From NCBI GenBank assembly GCA_021413445.1, contig JAIOQI010000064.1, forward strand, positions 1 through 64,000: DNA of 64,000 nt, in the 5' to 3' direction. The notes under the pieces are model-generated. The model did not search any database. It was not told where the DNA came from and saw only the letters and a list, made by a program, of their open reading frames with translations. Shown here piece after piece: positions 52,016 through 61,008 of the stretch. The position numbers and the translations under genes are program-made. This DNA is from Alphaproteobacteria bacterium. Its GTDB lineage: Bacteria > Pseudomonadota > Alphaproteobacteria > Micavibrionales > UBA2020. Numbering within the stretch: position 1 is the stretch's first letter; each line of letters starts with the position of its first letter.

Positions 52016-53138
52016 TCTTCGCCTCCGCCGCTGAGAATAAATCCGCTTCTGCCCCGTACAGGCTGCGTTCAAGCTGTTTCAGCCGGAGTTCATTGTATAA
52101 ATCCCAGTGTTTTATCAGGGTGCGGGTGAGAACGGCGTATTCCTGCTGGTCAAGGCCAAGATCGAGCATTAACGCGTGAATGCTGCTCTCCCTGAACCTA
52201 TCCAGAGCATCCGAGGTCAGACGCTGGTCTATATTCTCGCCGCAGATGAAAAACAAGGTTTCGCCCAACTGCGCTGGGGTGTAGCCCTTCAATGCCGGTA
52301 CGGTCTTTTGTAGCTGCCGGACGCTGGCCTGACCTATCCTTGTATATAGCGGGTCGATGGCAAAGGCGGGGACAGTCTCGAACTCCGGCGACGACAATGG
52401 CCGCTCCTGATGCACCCGCAAATCCGTCTTCTGCTGTTCAAAGATTGTCCATGCCAGCGGCATAAAAAGAGGTAGGGGATACGGCATGTCCCGCAGAACG
52501 GCGATACAGGTTTCCGTCAGTTCCGGCGGTGCTGGGAGCCGCCTGAGTGCGTCCGCAGCAACCGCTATATCGCCCGTCCGTGTGAACCCCTTTGCCGGGT
52601 AAGCCTTTGTCCCAGCCAATGCCCAAAGAGCAGTAAAGCGTTCATGCGGCTGCCTGTCTGGGTCGAGTATGATATTACCAAGTTTCTTATTTCCTGCCTT
52701 TTCCGCGCATGTCCGAGCTTTGGCTGTCTCTACGGAGAGGTCGATATAGAACAGCATCTCTGTGAGGTACCGAGATTTGACAGACGCCGCCATTTTTCGG
52801 GCTAGATGCACGGCCAATTCCGTGTCGCCTATTTCACGCCGCCATACCGGACATTTATAGGCAGCTACTACCTCCTGCACCACATCGGGACCACCCATGC
52901 TGCAATCCTCGAATGCTGTGACCAGTAATCTCCGCCATAGCATCCGGCGGTCGGCGTATGCCAGAGGCAATGCGAAGGATGCAGCCAGCTTCTGGTCACC
53001 CCGCCTGATACTTTTCTGCAATCCCGAAGCGGCGACCCATTTATCACAGCCGATAATCGGGATACGTTTCAGGCCGGTAGCGGGAATTTCTGCGGCAAGT
53101 CGGGTTAGGATGGATTGGAAGCTGAAGGATGAAAGCAT
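52008..53138 (-). CDS. unknown island protein with possible RarA/clamp-loader-like helical domain
   Basis: ATG 53138 with AAGGG upstream gives 376 residues; the frame opens at 53168. N-terminal half: L-Q-K-S-I-R-R-G-D-Q-K-L-A-A-S-F-A-L-P, then R-R-M-L-W-R-R-L-L-V-T-A-F-E-D, which resembles the C-terminal helical part of RarA/MgsA-type AAA+ proteins, but no Walker motif is present. The rest is helical with no known motif. It is coupled to the recombinase gene by an 8-base overlap, pointing to an accessory role for DNA recombination or replication restart. Family assignment is tentative. Confidence 0.55.
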   Translation of the reverse strand: MLSSFSFQSILTRLAAEIPATGLKRIPIIGCDKWVAASGLQKSIRRGDQKLAASFALPLAYADRRMLWRRLLVTAFEDCSMGGPDVVQEVVAAYKCPVWRREIGDTELAVHLARKMAASVKSRYLTEMLFYIDLSVETAKARTCAEKAGNKKLGNIILDPDRQPHERFTALWALAGTKAYPAKGFTRTGDIAVAADALRRLPAPPELTETCIAVLRDMPYPLPLFMPLAWTIFEQQKTDLRVHQERPLSSPEFETVPAFAIDPLYTRIGQASVRQLQKTVPALKGYTPAQLGETLFFICGENIDQRLTSDALDRFRESSIHALMLDLGLDQQEYAVLTRTLIKHWDLYNELRLKQLERSLYGAEADLFSAAEAKND

Positions 53139-53220
53139 TTTGTTTCCCTTGTGATTGAGTATGTACACAAGAAAACGTTAACTTCAGACGGCTGTAAGGC
53201 AATGAAAAAACGATTAAAAA

Positions 53221-53814
53221 TTAGTGCCTGATGGTAGCGCCCGTTACCCACAGATCAAATATCTTGTCTGTTTTGCGCTCGTAAGTCCTGCGGTGCATCC
53301 GGAGAGGTCTGGGCGGCATGTTTGTTGCGAAATCACCATCCCCGCCAAGCTCTCTATGTATTTCTTCAGCACGCTCGTAGAGATTCCATTTTGTCCACTG
53401 GAGCTGACTGCGATAGCATAGTCTCCAGCATTTCCGGCACTGCATCGGCGTATCTTTGAATAAGTACAGTGTTGTTGTCCTTTCACTGCATCCGGGGCAA
53501 CAGAACCAGTACCGCGTTCCGCCATAGTGGGGAGTGGTACGTTCTATATGCGCTTGAAAAGGCGCATCATGCGCATGGTGCTGCATGGTTATTACACCCT
53601 TTCCATCCGGCTTGGCTTCTAACGTAAAGGCGGCGCTATGAGTAACCTCACCTCCCATCGACCATGACAGGTCAAAAACGCGCCAATTAAGCTGACCTTC
53701 TGTACATTTCAAAAGCCCATTATCCTTCAAACATTTCGTATTCACAGAACAGAAATGATCGGTTGTCACCCGACGAGAAAATCCTTTACGCCTGCCTGAC
53801 CATCTTCCCCCCAT
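53221..53814 (-). CDS. zinc-ribbon protein of unknown function
   Basis: Start at ATG 53814 (M-G-G-R-W-S-G-R-R) gives 197 residues. N-terminal basic segment with C-S-V-N-T-K-C and a beta-rich middle. The central zinc ribbon reads C-C-P-G-C (105-109) ... C-R-K-C (126-129) after W-F and before W-R-L-C-Y, like transposase- or regulator-associated ribbons. The C-terminus is basic (R-P-L-R-M-H-R-R-T-Y). Likely a small DNA-binding protein. It is the first gene of the recombinase operon, upstream of 52008-53138 by 82 bases. Confidence 0.65.
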   Translation of the reverse strand: MGGRWSGRRKGFSRRVTTDHFCSVNTKCLKDNGLLKCTEGQLNWRVFDLSWSMGGEVTHSAAFTLEAKPDGKGVITMQHHAHDAPFQAHIERTTPHYGGTRYWFCCPGCSERTTTLYLFKDTPMQCRKCWRLCYRSQLQWTKWNLYERAEEIHRELGGDGDFATNMPPRPLRMHRRTYERKTDKIFDLWVTGATIRH

Positions 53815-54145
53815 AGCTATTCTCCTCATCCCTAGGCTGTACAAAATTTACCATTCTTGCCGAAATCATTAAGGAGAGGTCGTTTGAGCGTGCAGATACT
53901 CAGCCTTTCCTGAGTTGATTATACACCCGTTCAGGCACTATATGAATCAAGAAATCCTATAGCTTATTCAGCTTTGCAGAAACAGGTGACGGAATATTGC
54001 AATTGATTGCAAAACACTATTTTTAACCATCACTTCTATAAAAAAGGTTTTGTCAGGCTTTTACCAAGGACACAGGACACCCCCTTAGGGTGTTGTCCCT
54101 GTCTGTCTCCTCTCTTTGGGCGTTTCTTGGTTTCCTGTTTGTCCA
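53815..54145. other. 331-base intergenic region with palindromic site
   Basis: No gene is supported. At 53997-54012 lies TTGCAATTGATTGCAA, followed on the plus strand by AAAACACTATTTT, very like the promoter-operator at 30980-31010, so a plus-strand transcript antisense to the helicase gene's 3' end is possible. Near 54065-54095 an imperfect GGAC-ACCC/GGGT-GTCC hairpin may end minus-strand transcription. Confidence 0.45.
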
Positions 54146-55282
54146 TCATTTGTCCCCCTGTCCATGTATCCAGACGAAATCCTTATGACTTAGTATGATA
54201 CCCTCCTTTTCCAACGTCCCAATGGCTCGCTTTATGGCCTTGTTGACAGCCTCCTCCTTATCAGAAGAGGAAATGCCAGCAGTTTTCAACGCTTCACGGA
54301 AATCACTCATAGAGACGGCAGTGACGGGCATACCCCCAACATGGATATGCTCTTCGCCCTTTTCGGCTATCAGCTCTTCCAGTACATCAAAAGCAAGTTT
54401 GGCTGCGCCCGACAGCTTCGGCTTGTTTGCCGGAGCGACAGTAGGGATGAGAACGCAGGAAGTTATTGCCTCTCCATCCTCATCCTTTCCGATTTCAACA
54501 GGATCAAGGCTGAAGTGAAACTTACTGCCAGTGGGCTTATCCCGCTGTTTTTTGACCTCTGCGGTGACTATATTATTGCTTTTGGTCACTTCTATCTCCG
54601 TATCGACTGCTGCCCGTAATGAGCTATGGCCCCGCGCACCCCGGCCGCTCTCTTTGCCGGAATGATGGATGATCGAGATATGCGCCTTTGTTATCTCCCG
54701 AATTCTGTCGCAGTTAATGATAAAGGCTCCCATATCCTCCGAACTGTTTTCATTGCCGCCGGACATGGCACGGCTCAAGGTATCAATTACAACAAGCACA
54801 ACGTTTTCATGCTTCTGAATTTCCTTGATAAGCTCCAACGTGTCGTTCCCGGACGTGCACAGGTTAATGCCGACATGGATAACGCGGAGAGGAGCATGGC
54901 CTTTCATCCCATGACGGAGCCTGAAAGCCTCCAGACGCTCCTCGATACCAAGGCCACCCTCTGCAGCAATATAGATGACCGTTCCCTGCCGAACCTTATA
55001 GCCGCACCAGTCGCTGCCCAAGGCAACGTGTATGGCAAGGTCGAGCAGCAGGAAGCTTTTCCCACAGTTGCTCTCACCGAACACAACGCTCATAGCTGTT
55101 CTATCCAGCAACTTTTTGACTAGATGCTCTCGTTTCGTGCATTTTTTAAGCTCTGCCCAGGCGACGGATACGATTACCTTCTTTTTGTTATCCTGTTCCA
55201 GAGGAAATGCATTACTGATGCTGTCCTTGACAGCCTGTAGGCCGTGTTTTTGGTGCAGGTCGTTGAAATCCATGCTTTGCAT
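54146..55282 (-). CDS. RepA-like hexameric replicative helicase/ATPase
   Basis: 378 residues. RecA-fold ATPase of the phage/plasmid RepA group: Walker A G-E-S-N-C-G-K-S-F (about 69-77), Y-I-A-A-E-G-G (about 105), Walker B V-V-L-V-V-I-D-T-L-S-R (about 160), and S-I-I-H-H-S-G-K (about 205) followed by R-G-A-R-G-H-S-S. The C-terminal 100 residues look like a winged helix. It unwinds DNA for replication of the mobile element. The upstream toprim gene ends 2 bases before its start, forming a primase-helicase pair. Confidence 0.83.
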   Translation of the reverse strand: MQSMDFNDLHQKHGLQAVKDSISNAFPLEQDNKKKVIVSVAWAELKKCTKREHLVKKLLDRTAMSVVFGESNCGKSFLLLDLAIHVALGSDWCGYKVRQGTVIYIAAEGGLGIEERLEAFRLRHGMKGHAPLRVIHVGINLCTSGNDTLELIKEIQKHENVVLVVIDTLSRAMSGGNENSSEDMGAFIINCDRIREITKAHISIIHHSGKESGRGARGHSSLRAAVDTEIEVTKSNNIVTAEVKKQRDKPTGSKFHFSLDPVEIGKDEDGEAITSCVLIPTVAPANKPKLSGAAKLAFDVLEELIAEKGEEHIHVGGMPVTAVSMSDFREALKTAGISSSDKEEAVNKAIKRAIGTLEKEGIILSHKDFVWIHGQGDK

Positions 55283-55284
55283 GA

Positions 55285-56118
55285 TTATTCCTCCCTTGGG
55301 TATGCGAGAAAGCCGCCGACTGCCGCTACGGCAGCTCTGGCTTGGGTTAGACCGGGGTTGCCGGGGATCTGAGCATCGTTATCAGCACAAATGACGATCT
55401 TAATATCAGGAAATTTGGTCCTGAATGCTTTAGCGACGGGCTGGAGGTTCCCCGTATCGAATGCGACTGCTACGGCATGGCCCACTGCCTCATGAATGCT
55501 AGCTGCAGTTGCATAGCCTTCAGCGATATAAATGGCCTCCGAAGGTTGACCGATAATATAGCAGCATCCTTTCTTCATACCCCCTGAAAGAAATCGTTTT
55601 TCGCCATCAACTCCAATGAACTGTAAGCTGTGCAAAACACCATCCGTATCCTGAAGAGGGATAACAAGCCTTTCCTTGGATTGACGTAAGCCATAGTTTT
55701 TGACCATCTTTTTAGTCAGATAGGAATGGTCATCTGAAGCAGGTGGTGCAGCTTGCCAAATAGAGGCTGCCCTTTCACGGGCTTGCCGTTTTATTTTCTG
55801 GTACTCCTCTTCAAATGCTTTCTGTGCAGCCTCCATTTGCTGCTTCCATTTTTCCTGCTCTTCAGGTGTCATGGAATGTGGATCTTTTGCATACCACCTT
55901 TCCTTGATGCCGCGCCTCCAGCAGCCAAAAATCATCATCTTCACATCACCCCAAAAAATGATATACCAGCCATTTTTGGTGCCAGACTTGTCGCCTTCGA
56001 CATGAAAGCGGTGAAGCTTGCCATCCATATAAAGGCTGCTATGGTTTTTTAAACCGGCTGCCTCCATTACCTGCAGGAACCGTGCAACTTCAGTTACTGG
56101 GAGATTGTTCTCTTGCAT
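55285..56118 (-). CDS. toprim-domain primase-like protein
   Basis: 277 residues. N-terminal region with a G-W-Y-I-I-F-W-G-D segment, a charged helix of about 50 residues, then a toprim domain: A-I-Y-I-A-E-G-Y-A-T-A-A-S-I (conserved Glu near 200) and I-V-I-C-A-D-N-D-A-Q (Asp-x-Asp near 245). This is the small primase type in P4-like satellites and integrated plasmids, working with the neighbouring RepA-like helicase. Gene spacing is 2 bases on both sides. Confidence 0.82.
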   Translation of the reverse strand: MQENNLPVTEVARFLQVMEAAGLKNHSSLYMDGKLHRFHVEGDKSGTKNGWYIIFWGDVKMMIFGCWRRGIKERWYAKDPHSMTPEEQEKWKQQMEAAQKAFEEEYQKIKRQARERAASIWQAAPPASDDHSYLTKKMVKNYGLRQSKERLVIPLQDTDGVLHSLQFIGVDGEKRFLSGGMKKGCCYIIGQPSEAIYIAEGYATAASIHEAVGHAVAVAFDTGNLQPVAKAFRTKFPDIKIVICADNDAQIPGNPGLTQARAAVAAVGGFLAYPREE

Positions 56119-56120
56119 GA

Positions 56121-56750
56121 TTAACCTCCTAAGACTTTGATGCTGTCAGGTTGAACCATGAATGACTCATTAGCGTTTCTAGATATCACTTGCCCGCTAA
56201 TTTCGACCTCGAGAAACCCTTCTGTCTGAAGCAGCCTGTCAAACCCATCAAGTCCGGATGAGATAAATACCAAGGTATTTCCGATATCCATCGATTCATT
56301 CCTCTCCCCCTGGAATGACAGGACACTAAAGCGTGGTTCTTTATCCCAAAACATTGCTCCGCGAAGAGTAATTTCCGGACTGATTTTCGCTTCAAGCAAT
56401 TTCTCTATCTCTTTGCCACCCCTTTTTATCTCCATAATCAAAAGGTTTGCTTTAAGCTCTGAAATTTCCTTGTGTTTACGCTGTGTGGGAAAAGGTATTA
56501 CATTGTCGCTATAGTTTTTGATTTCGCACCCATCTTTCTGGTCTATCTGCGGACATTCTTCCTGTGAATACTCTTCAAGCCAGGGAAACTCCTTTATAGC
56601 CCTTTTCTTAATAGGGGTAGCGGCCAGCCACAGCAGAAACTCTAGTTTCTCTTGAGCCATAGCCTTCTTTTTGGAAGGGGTCTTTGAAGAACACAAAGCA
56701 TTCACGCAATTCCTTATTCCAATGAGAATCTCGGGTTCTTTCTTTTTCAT
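56121..56750 (-). CDS. unknown small island protein
   Basis: 209 residues between AlpA (4-base overlap) and the primase gene. It begins M-K-K-K-E-P-E-I-L-I-G-I-R-N-C, is mixed alpha/beta, and carries L-L-I-M-E-I-K-R-G-G-K-E-I-E-K-L-L and E-G-F-L-E-V-E-I-S-G-Q-V. No recognised motif. It is in a polycistronic unit with the replication genes, so a regulatory or replication accessory function is likely. Confidence 0.55.
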   Translation of the reverse strand: MKKKEPEILIGIRNCVNALCSSKTPSKKKAMAQEKLEFLLWLAATPIKKRAIKEFPWLEEYSQEECPQIDQKDGCEIKNYSDNVIPFPTQRKHKEISELKANLLIMEIKRGGKEIEKLLEAKISPEITLRGAMFWDKEPRFSVLSFQGERNESMDIGNTLVFISSGLDGFDRLLQTEGFLEVEISGQVISRNANESFMVQPDSIKVLGG

Positions 56751-56989
56751 TTTGCACCTCCTTCCTTAGCGTTAGCAGCTTCTTTATGCTTGCGCGTGGC
56801 TTCAGCACATTTCTGAATGAACTGATCAATTTCAGACTTCAACCATCCAACACTTCTGTTGCCTAGCCGGACGTAGCGCGGAAAAGTTCCTTCAGCAATC
56901 CAGGCATATATGGTCGAGCGCGAGAGGCCGACGATTTCCATGACCTCCGCGAGCCTTAATATTCGTTCGTTGATTCGATTGTTGTCCAT
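56747..56989 (-). CDS. AlpA-type MerR-like regulator/excisionase
   Basis: 80 residues: R-I-L-R-L-A-E-V-M-E-I-V-G-L-S-R-S-T-I-Y-A-W-I-A-E-G-T-F-P-R is the AlpA helix-turn-helix with the wing, followed by V-R-L-G-N-R-S-V-G-W-L-K-S-E-I-D-Q-F-I. These proteins switch on the integrase and act as excisionases in P4-like islands. It stands at the head of the primase-helicase operon; the 150 bases upstream contain inverted ACGCTA/TAGCGT motifs that may be its operator. Confidence 0.88.
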   Translation of the reverse strand: MDNNRINERILRLAEVMEIVGLSRSTIYAWIAEGTFPRYVRLGNRSVGWLKSEIDQFIQKCAEATRKHKEAANAKEGGAK

Positions 56990-57142
56990 AGATATCCTCC
57001 TTGATTTGTTGCGGTTTATTAGTGTCCAAGCAAGATAGCTGACGAATCGACAGTTGAAAATTACGCTAGGTAACCTTGCGTATAAGCAAAGTTATTTAGC
57101 GTATGCTAAAATGAGACTATTAACCTCAGGGAACGCTTCTGC

Positions 57143-57739
57143 TTATGCGGCTTTTATTTCTGCACGCAACTTTTCAAAAGCTTGATATGTCTTAGGATTG
57201 TCATCCGGAAATGGTCTTTTAACCCCTAAAAGCCATTCATGTCTTATATTAGAAGATATTTCCCTGATTGCTACAGGATATGCCTTAGTTAACCTTTTAA
57301 GCTCATGGTATGCAGTTCGACAATTAGTCGGCGAAAGCTTGCGCCACTTTGCGAATGTCCGAAACGAAGAATTGGCGCTTGCTCCATGACGAACCAAGCC
57401 GCACATAAAAAGTGCCTCATCGAATTTTATTTCTGCAGTTACAATACGATTTCTTGTAAGTATACGAATATTATGGGCCAAGTCTTGAAGACTTTCTCCA
57501 ATCGGGATTTCCGCTTCTTCGAGAACAATTTCGAGAGCTATCGCAAGAAAATACGACTTATATAATTTAGAAATTTTACTAAGCGCAACATAGTCTCTGA
57601 TTATTGCAGCATTATCCTCACTGTAGGGGGACCATATAAAGTCATCGATTTTTAACTTTGGTTTTTTTATCTTATCCCACATACGGCTATATCTTTTTAC
57701 ATCACTCTCACGAACATTTTTTATATCTTGCGGGTCCAT
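57143..57739 (-). CDS. unknown protein between integrase and AlpA
   Basis: 198 residues with an AAGGAAG ribosome site. Largely helical; a hydrophobic helix K-S-Y-F-L-A-I-A-L-E-I-V-L-E-E-A near residue 70 and T-R-N-R-I-V-T-A-E-I-K-F-D-E-A-L-F-M-C-G-L. No motif is recognised. Its place next to the integrase suggests element maintenance rather than cargo. Confidence 0.5.
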   Translation of the reverse strand: MDPQDIKNVRESDVKRYSRMWDKIKKPKLKIDDFIWSPYSEDNAAIIRDYVALSKISKLYKSYFLAIALEIVLEEAEIPIGESLQDLAHNIRILTRNRIVTAEIKFDEALFMCGLVRHGASANSSFRTFAKWRKLSPTNCRTAYHELKRLTKAYPVAIREISSNIRHEWLLGVKRPFPDDNPKTYQAFEKLRAEIKAA

Positions 57740-57786
57740 AGTCTTCCTTTCGTAGATTTAGTTTAAGAAAGCATAAAATGTTTCAA

Positions 57787-59010
57787 TTATTCTTGCGCAA
57801 ATTTTCCACAGCCAACCTTATTCTCAGCCGCAATACGCTCAATATGATCCGCCCAGTCCTGCATCATCCGGGTACGTTCTTTCAGGTATTTTGCACGATT
57901 ATAGGCGGCAGCAACATCCGTTTTTTTACCATGCGCAAGCTGTACGTCAATCACATCAAAACCATAGTCCAGCTCCTCAAGGATGGTACTCATGGCCAAA
58001 GCCCTAAAACCGTGGCCTGTATGCACACCCCGGTAACCCATTCTGCCTAAAGCCACCAAAATAGCGTTATTAGAGAGATGGCCTAACGGATCACGCTGGC
58101 CGGGGAAGATGTAGGGCCTGTGACCGTTCATCTTCTTCAGTTCTGTGAAAGCAGCCAGAGCCTGACGGGATAGCGGGACAATGTGATCCCGACCCATTTT
58201 CATCCGCTCAGCAGGGAGGTACCACAAGGCTTTTTCGAAGTTTATTTCTTCCCAACGCGACTTGATTAGTTCATTTGTCCGCACAAAGGTCAACATGAGC
58301 AGTTCCATCGCAAGCTGGGTCTGCCGAAACAGTCGGCCTTCGTTTTGATACAACTTGGCGAGGAATGCAGGCAGCTCGGCACTTTCCATCGCGGCAAAAT
58401 GCCCCTTTTTTGGAGCGGCCAGGACATCTTTGGCTTCAACATCGGCGGGATTGTGCAAGATGCGCCCACATACCTTGGCATAGGCCAGCACGTTCCGCAT
58501 AAGGCCAAGGGCGCGGCGTGCCAGTTCATATGCTCCCCGCTTCTCGATGGTCTGGACGGCCAGGGCAATCCGGGGAGGCGTTAGATCCCTGACAGGGATG
58601 TAACCGATGGCCGGAAATACATCACGGCGTAGGCGGGTCATGACCGTATTGGCATTGCTGTCTCTCCAGCGTGGCAGGTTCTTTTTGTACCATTCCATGG
58701 CCACCGCCTCAAAAGTATCGGCAGCGTTTATGGCGGCCATGCGCTTGGCCTCCTGCTTTTCCAGGGAGGGGTCTTTGCCTTCCCTCAAAAGCTTCCGGGC
58801 TTCATAGGTCCTGTCCCGAGCCTCCGCGAGACTTACTTCGGGGTATGGCCCGAAAGAAACTGTCCTTTCCTTGTTATGGAAGTGGTATTTCATGCGCCAT
58901 AGCTTGTTGCCGTTGGGGTTGACCAACAAGTATAGGCCATAGGCATCGCCCTTTTTATAGGGCTTTTCTTTAGGCTTCAGGCTTTTGCAGGCAGCATCAT
59001 TTAATGGCAT
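57787..59010 (-). CDS. P4-type tyrosine integrase at tRNA-Glu
   Basis: The likely start is ATG 59010 (M-P-L-N-D-A-A-C-K-S), giving 407 residues; the frame stays open to 59088. N-terminal arm-binding domain of DUF4102 type (K-P-Y-K-K-G-D-A-Y-G-L-Y-L-L-V-N-P-N-G-N-K-L-W), core-binding helices (A-M-E-W-Y-K-K-N-L-P-R-W), catalytic domain with R-T-N-E-L (first Arg), H-G-F-R-A-L-A (His-x-x-Arg) and A-Y-N-R-A-K-Y (Tyr). Such integrases insert into tRNA 3' ends; the tRNA-Glu gene lies 160 bases upstream in the same direction. Confidence 0.92.
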   Translation of the reverse strand: MPLNDAACKSLKPKEKPYKKGDAYGLYLLVNPNGNKLWRMKYHFHNKERTVSFGPYPEVSLAEARDRTYEARKLLREGKDPSLEKQEAKRMAAINAADTFEAVAMEWYKKNLPRWRDSNANTVMTRLRRDVFPAIGYIPVRDLTPPRIALAVQTIEKRGAYELARRALGLMRNVLAYAKVCGRILHNPADVEAKDVLAAPKKGHFAAMESAELPAFLAKLYQNEGRLFRQTQLAMELLMLTFVRTNELIKSRWEEINFEKALWYLPAERMKMGRDHIVPLSRQALAAFTELKKMNGHRPYIFPGQRDPLGHLSNNAILVALGRMGYRGVHTGHGFRALAMSTILEELDYGFDVIDVQLAHGKKTDVAAAYNRAKYLKERTRMMQDWADHIERIAAENKVGCGKFAQE

Positions 59011-59172
59011 GGGGGTATCGTCCTTTCCTGGTTGAAAAAATGCCCCCGTAGATACCCCCAAATTGGTCGGATTGGGTCGGTTTTCCACGGATCAAGACGG
59101 ACTTCAGATGATCTGAAACCCGTTGTTTTACTAGCGTTTTTGATGAATGCCGGAATATACCGGAAGTATGAA

Positions 59173-59248
59173 TGGCGTCCCCTGGGGGATTCGAACCCCC
59201 GTTACATCCGTGAAAGGGACGTGTCCTAGGCCTCTAGACGAAGGGGAC
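59173..59248 (-). tRNA. tRNA-Glu (anticodon TTC)
   Basis: Cloverleaf on the minus strand: acceptor GTCCCCT/AGGGGAC, D-arm with GTCTAGAGGCCTAGGAC, anticodon stem CGTCC/GGATG around CTTTCAC (anticodon TTC), T-arm GGGGGTTCGAATCCCCC, discriminator G and encoded CCA. It bounds the integrated element, whose integrase gene lies just beyond its 3' end. Confidence 0.95.
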
Positions 59249-59382
59249 GCATACGTTCGAGGTGTATTCTTTTATCCCCCTCGCAAAAGAAAAGCAAGGC
59301 TTTTTTGTCATGCGGCCGCCGATGGGGAAGGAGCCGGGGATAAGTTAAGTGATTGAATATCATATATTTTATTGACGCCCCT

Positions 59383-61008
59383 TCAGGGCTGAACTCCCAG
59401 CGTCTTTAAAAGCAGCAGCATCCATTCCGGTTTTGCCGCGCTGAAGGCGGCGATCAAAAGACCGGCGGCGAGGGAGGCCGGCAAGGCCCAGAGGCCCTGA
59501 GGGCCGGCGGTCGCCAGGTTGTTTTTTCCCGTCTGGATATTATCGGGCAGCAGTTTTCGGAAAGCCTGCGCGGCGATGAACTTGATCGTCACAACGGCCA
59601 CCGCCCATCCCAGCAGCCCGACCGCGATATCGAGCAGGACAATGTGCCGGCCGATGTTGTTTTGCAGCATCGCGTCCAGAATCCGGCTGCGCACGGGCGT
59701 GAGATAATATCCGGCGGCCGGCAGCGTGGCCAGGACGGTGCCGGCCAGCAGGCCCTTGTTGCGGGGCCCCGCGCCGATCGACTGCATCGCCATGTTCGCG
59801 TAGTGGATCGTGGCATTCGCGTACTTGGCCGACAATATGAGGGGATAATCCTTGACCAGTTTTTGATAGACGTTTTTTTTCGAGCGGAGGGTGAGGCCGC
59901 TGAGGGCTTCGCGGATCAGCCTGTATTTGCAGGCGGTGTCGATCAGGTTTTGCGAGGCCATCGGCCCCCTGGACAGGCTTTGCAGCGCCTTGATGCCGGG
60001 CTTGACCAGCGCATCCAGCACGGGATCGATCTTCAGGATGCGCCCGCGCAGGCCGGCCACGGTCGCCGGACAGGATTTCCCTTCGATCGAAAATTCGGCC
60101 TGGGCCACGGGCAGCAGGGCGGTGAAGGGGATGTAAATATGGTCTTCCCGGATCTCCGGCGGCTGCCGGAAAATTTCCGCGTGGCCTTCCGTGGCCAGCT
60201 GTTTGACGCCGAGCTTGCCGATGATCTCCCGGACGTCCGGCGGGATTTGCCGGAGATCCGCCTCGAACAGGAGCGAAGCCTTGTAAGTGACCTGATAGAG
60301 ATGGGTCAGGAAACCGCTCTGGCCGCATTCCGTGCAGCTTATTTTGCACTGTCCCTGGCAGGCGGTGCAGACCATCGTCTTGTAGCCCTGGCAGGAGAGG
60401 CACTGGATTTTTCCGGTGCCCTGGCACTGCGGGCAGGGGGCGGTGCTGCCGTCATGCTGGTGGACCTGCCCGTCGCCGAAACAGGTCTGGCATGGCATGA
60501 AGCCCTGCCCGTTGCAGGCCTTGCAGGGGATCTTGCCCGCGGCGTTGCACTGGCTGCAGGGGAGGAAGGCGTCGCCGTTGCACTTCAGGCACTTGTCGAT
60601 GCTGGAAAATTCTTTTTTCGCCGCGTGCAGGGAAAGCGTCAGCGGCTCCATGCCGAATCCCTGCCCCGGCATTTTTCCCGTGGCCTGAAGGATTTCCTGC
60701 TGGACATCGCGCCCGCCCAGCAGGGCCGCGATCTCGCCCGCGCTGCGCGCCAGCACCGCCGCATGGGAGTCCAGCACCTGTCCCTGCGGATGCCGGCCCT
60801 TGAGCTGGCTTTTGGCGATTTCCGGCTTCAGCCTGACCGTGAGGGCGCCGGGGATCTGGTGCACCAGCGTCTCGTGACGGGCGAGCAGCACCTGCTGCGC
60901 CTTCAGCCCGTTGCCATCGAGCCGGCTGCCGAGGGTGGCGGCCGCTTTCTGGCTGATGGCGAAATGGATTTCCGCCGGTGCCGCTGGAGGGGAGGAGGGT
61001 TCTGTCAT
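59383..61008 (-). CDS. membrane protein with DnaJ-like CXXCXGXG zinc modules
   Basis: I start at ATG 61008 (M-T-E-P-S-S-P-P), giving 541 residues; the frame is open to 61221 but that part crosses the tRNA-Gly gene. A ~140-residue N-terminal region is followed by a tandem array of Cys pairs (C-L-K-C-N-G, C-S-Q-C-N-A-A-G, C-K-A-C-N-G-Q-G, C-Q-T-C-F-G-D-G, C-P-Q-C-Q-G-T-G, C-L-S-C-Q-G, C-T-A-C-Q-G, C-T-E-C-G), the DnaJ central zinc-finger type, about residues 150-250. Three C-terminal hydrophobic segments (about 443-465, 475-500, 515-535) anchor it in the membrane. No J-domain is present. A chaperone-like or zinc-structured scaffold role is inferred. Confidence 0.75.
   Translation of the reverse strand: MTEPSSPPAAPAEIHFAISQKAAATLGSRLDGNGLKAQQVLLARHETLVHQIPGALTVRLKPEIAKSQLKGRHPQGQVLDSHAAVLARSAGEIAALLGGRDVQQEILQATGKMPGQGFGMEPLTLSLHAAKKEFSSIDKCLKCNGDAFLPCSQCNAAGKIPCKACNGQGFMPCQTCFGDGQVHQHDGSTAPCPQCQGTGKIQCLSCQGYKTMVCTACQGQCKISCTECGQSGFLTHLYQVTYKASLLFEADLRQIPPDVREIIGKLGVKQLATEGHAEIFRQPPEIREDHIYIPFTALLPVAQAEFSIEGKSCPATVAGLRGRILKIDPVLDALVKPGIKALQSLSRGPMASQNLIDTACKYRLIREALSGLTLRSKKNVYQKLVKDYPLILSAKYANATIHYANMAMQSIGAGPRNKGLLAGTVLATLPAAGYYLTPVRSRILDAMLQNNIGRHIVLLDIAVGLLGWAVAVVTIKFIAAQAFRKLLPDNIQTGKNNLATAGPQGLWALPASLAAGLLIAAFSAAKPEWMLLLLKTLGVQP

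Noticed and set aside
54007-54198. A 63-codon plus-strand frame after the palindrome
   Set aside because: No ribosome site, and it runs antisense into the helicase gene; a short antisense transcript is possible but not a protein.
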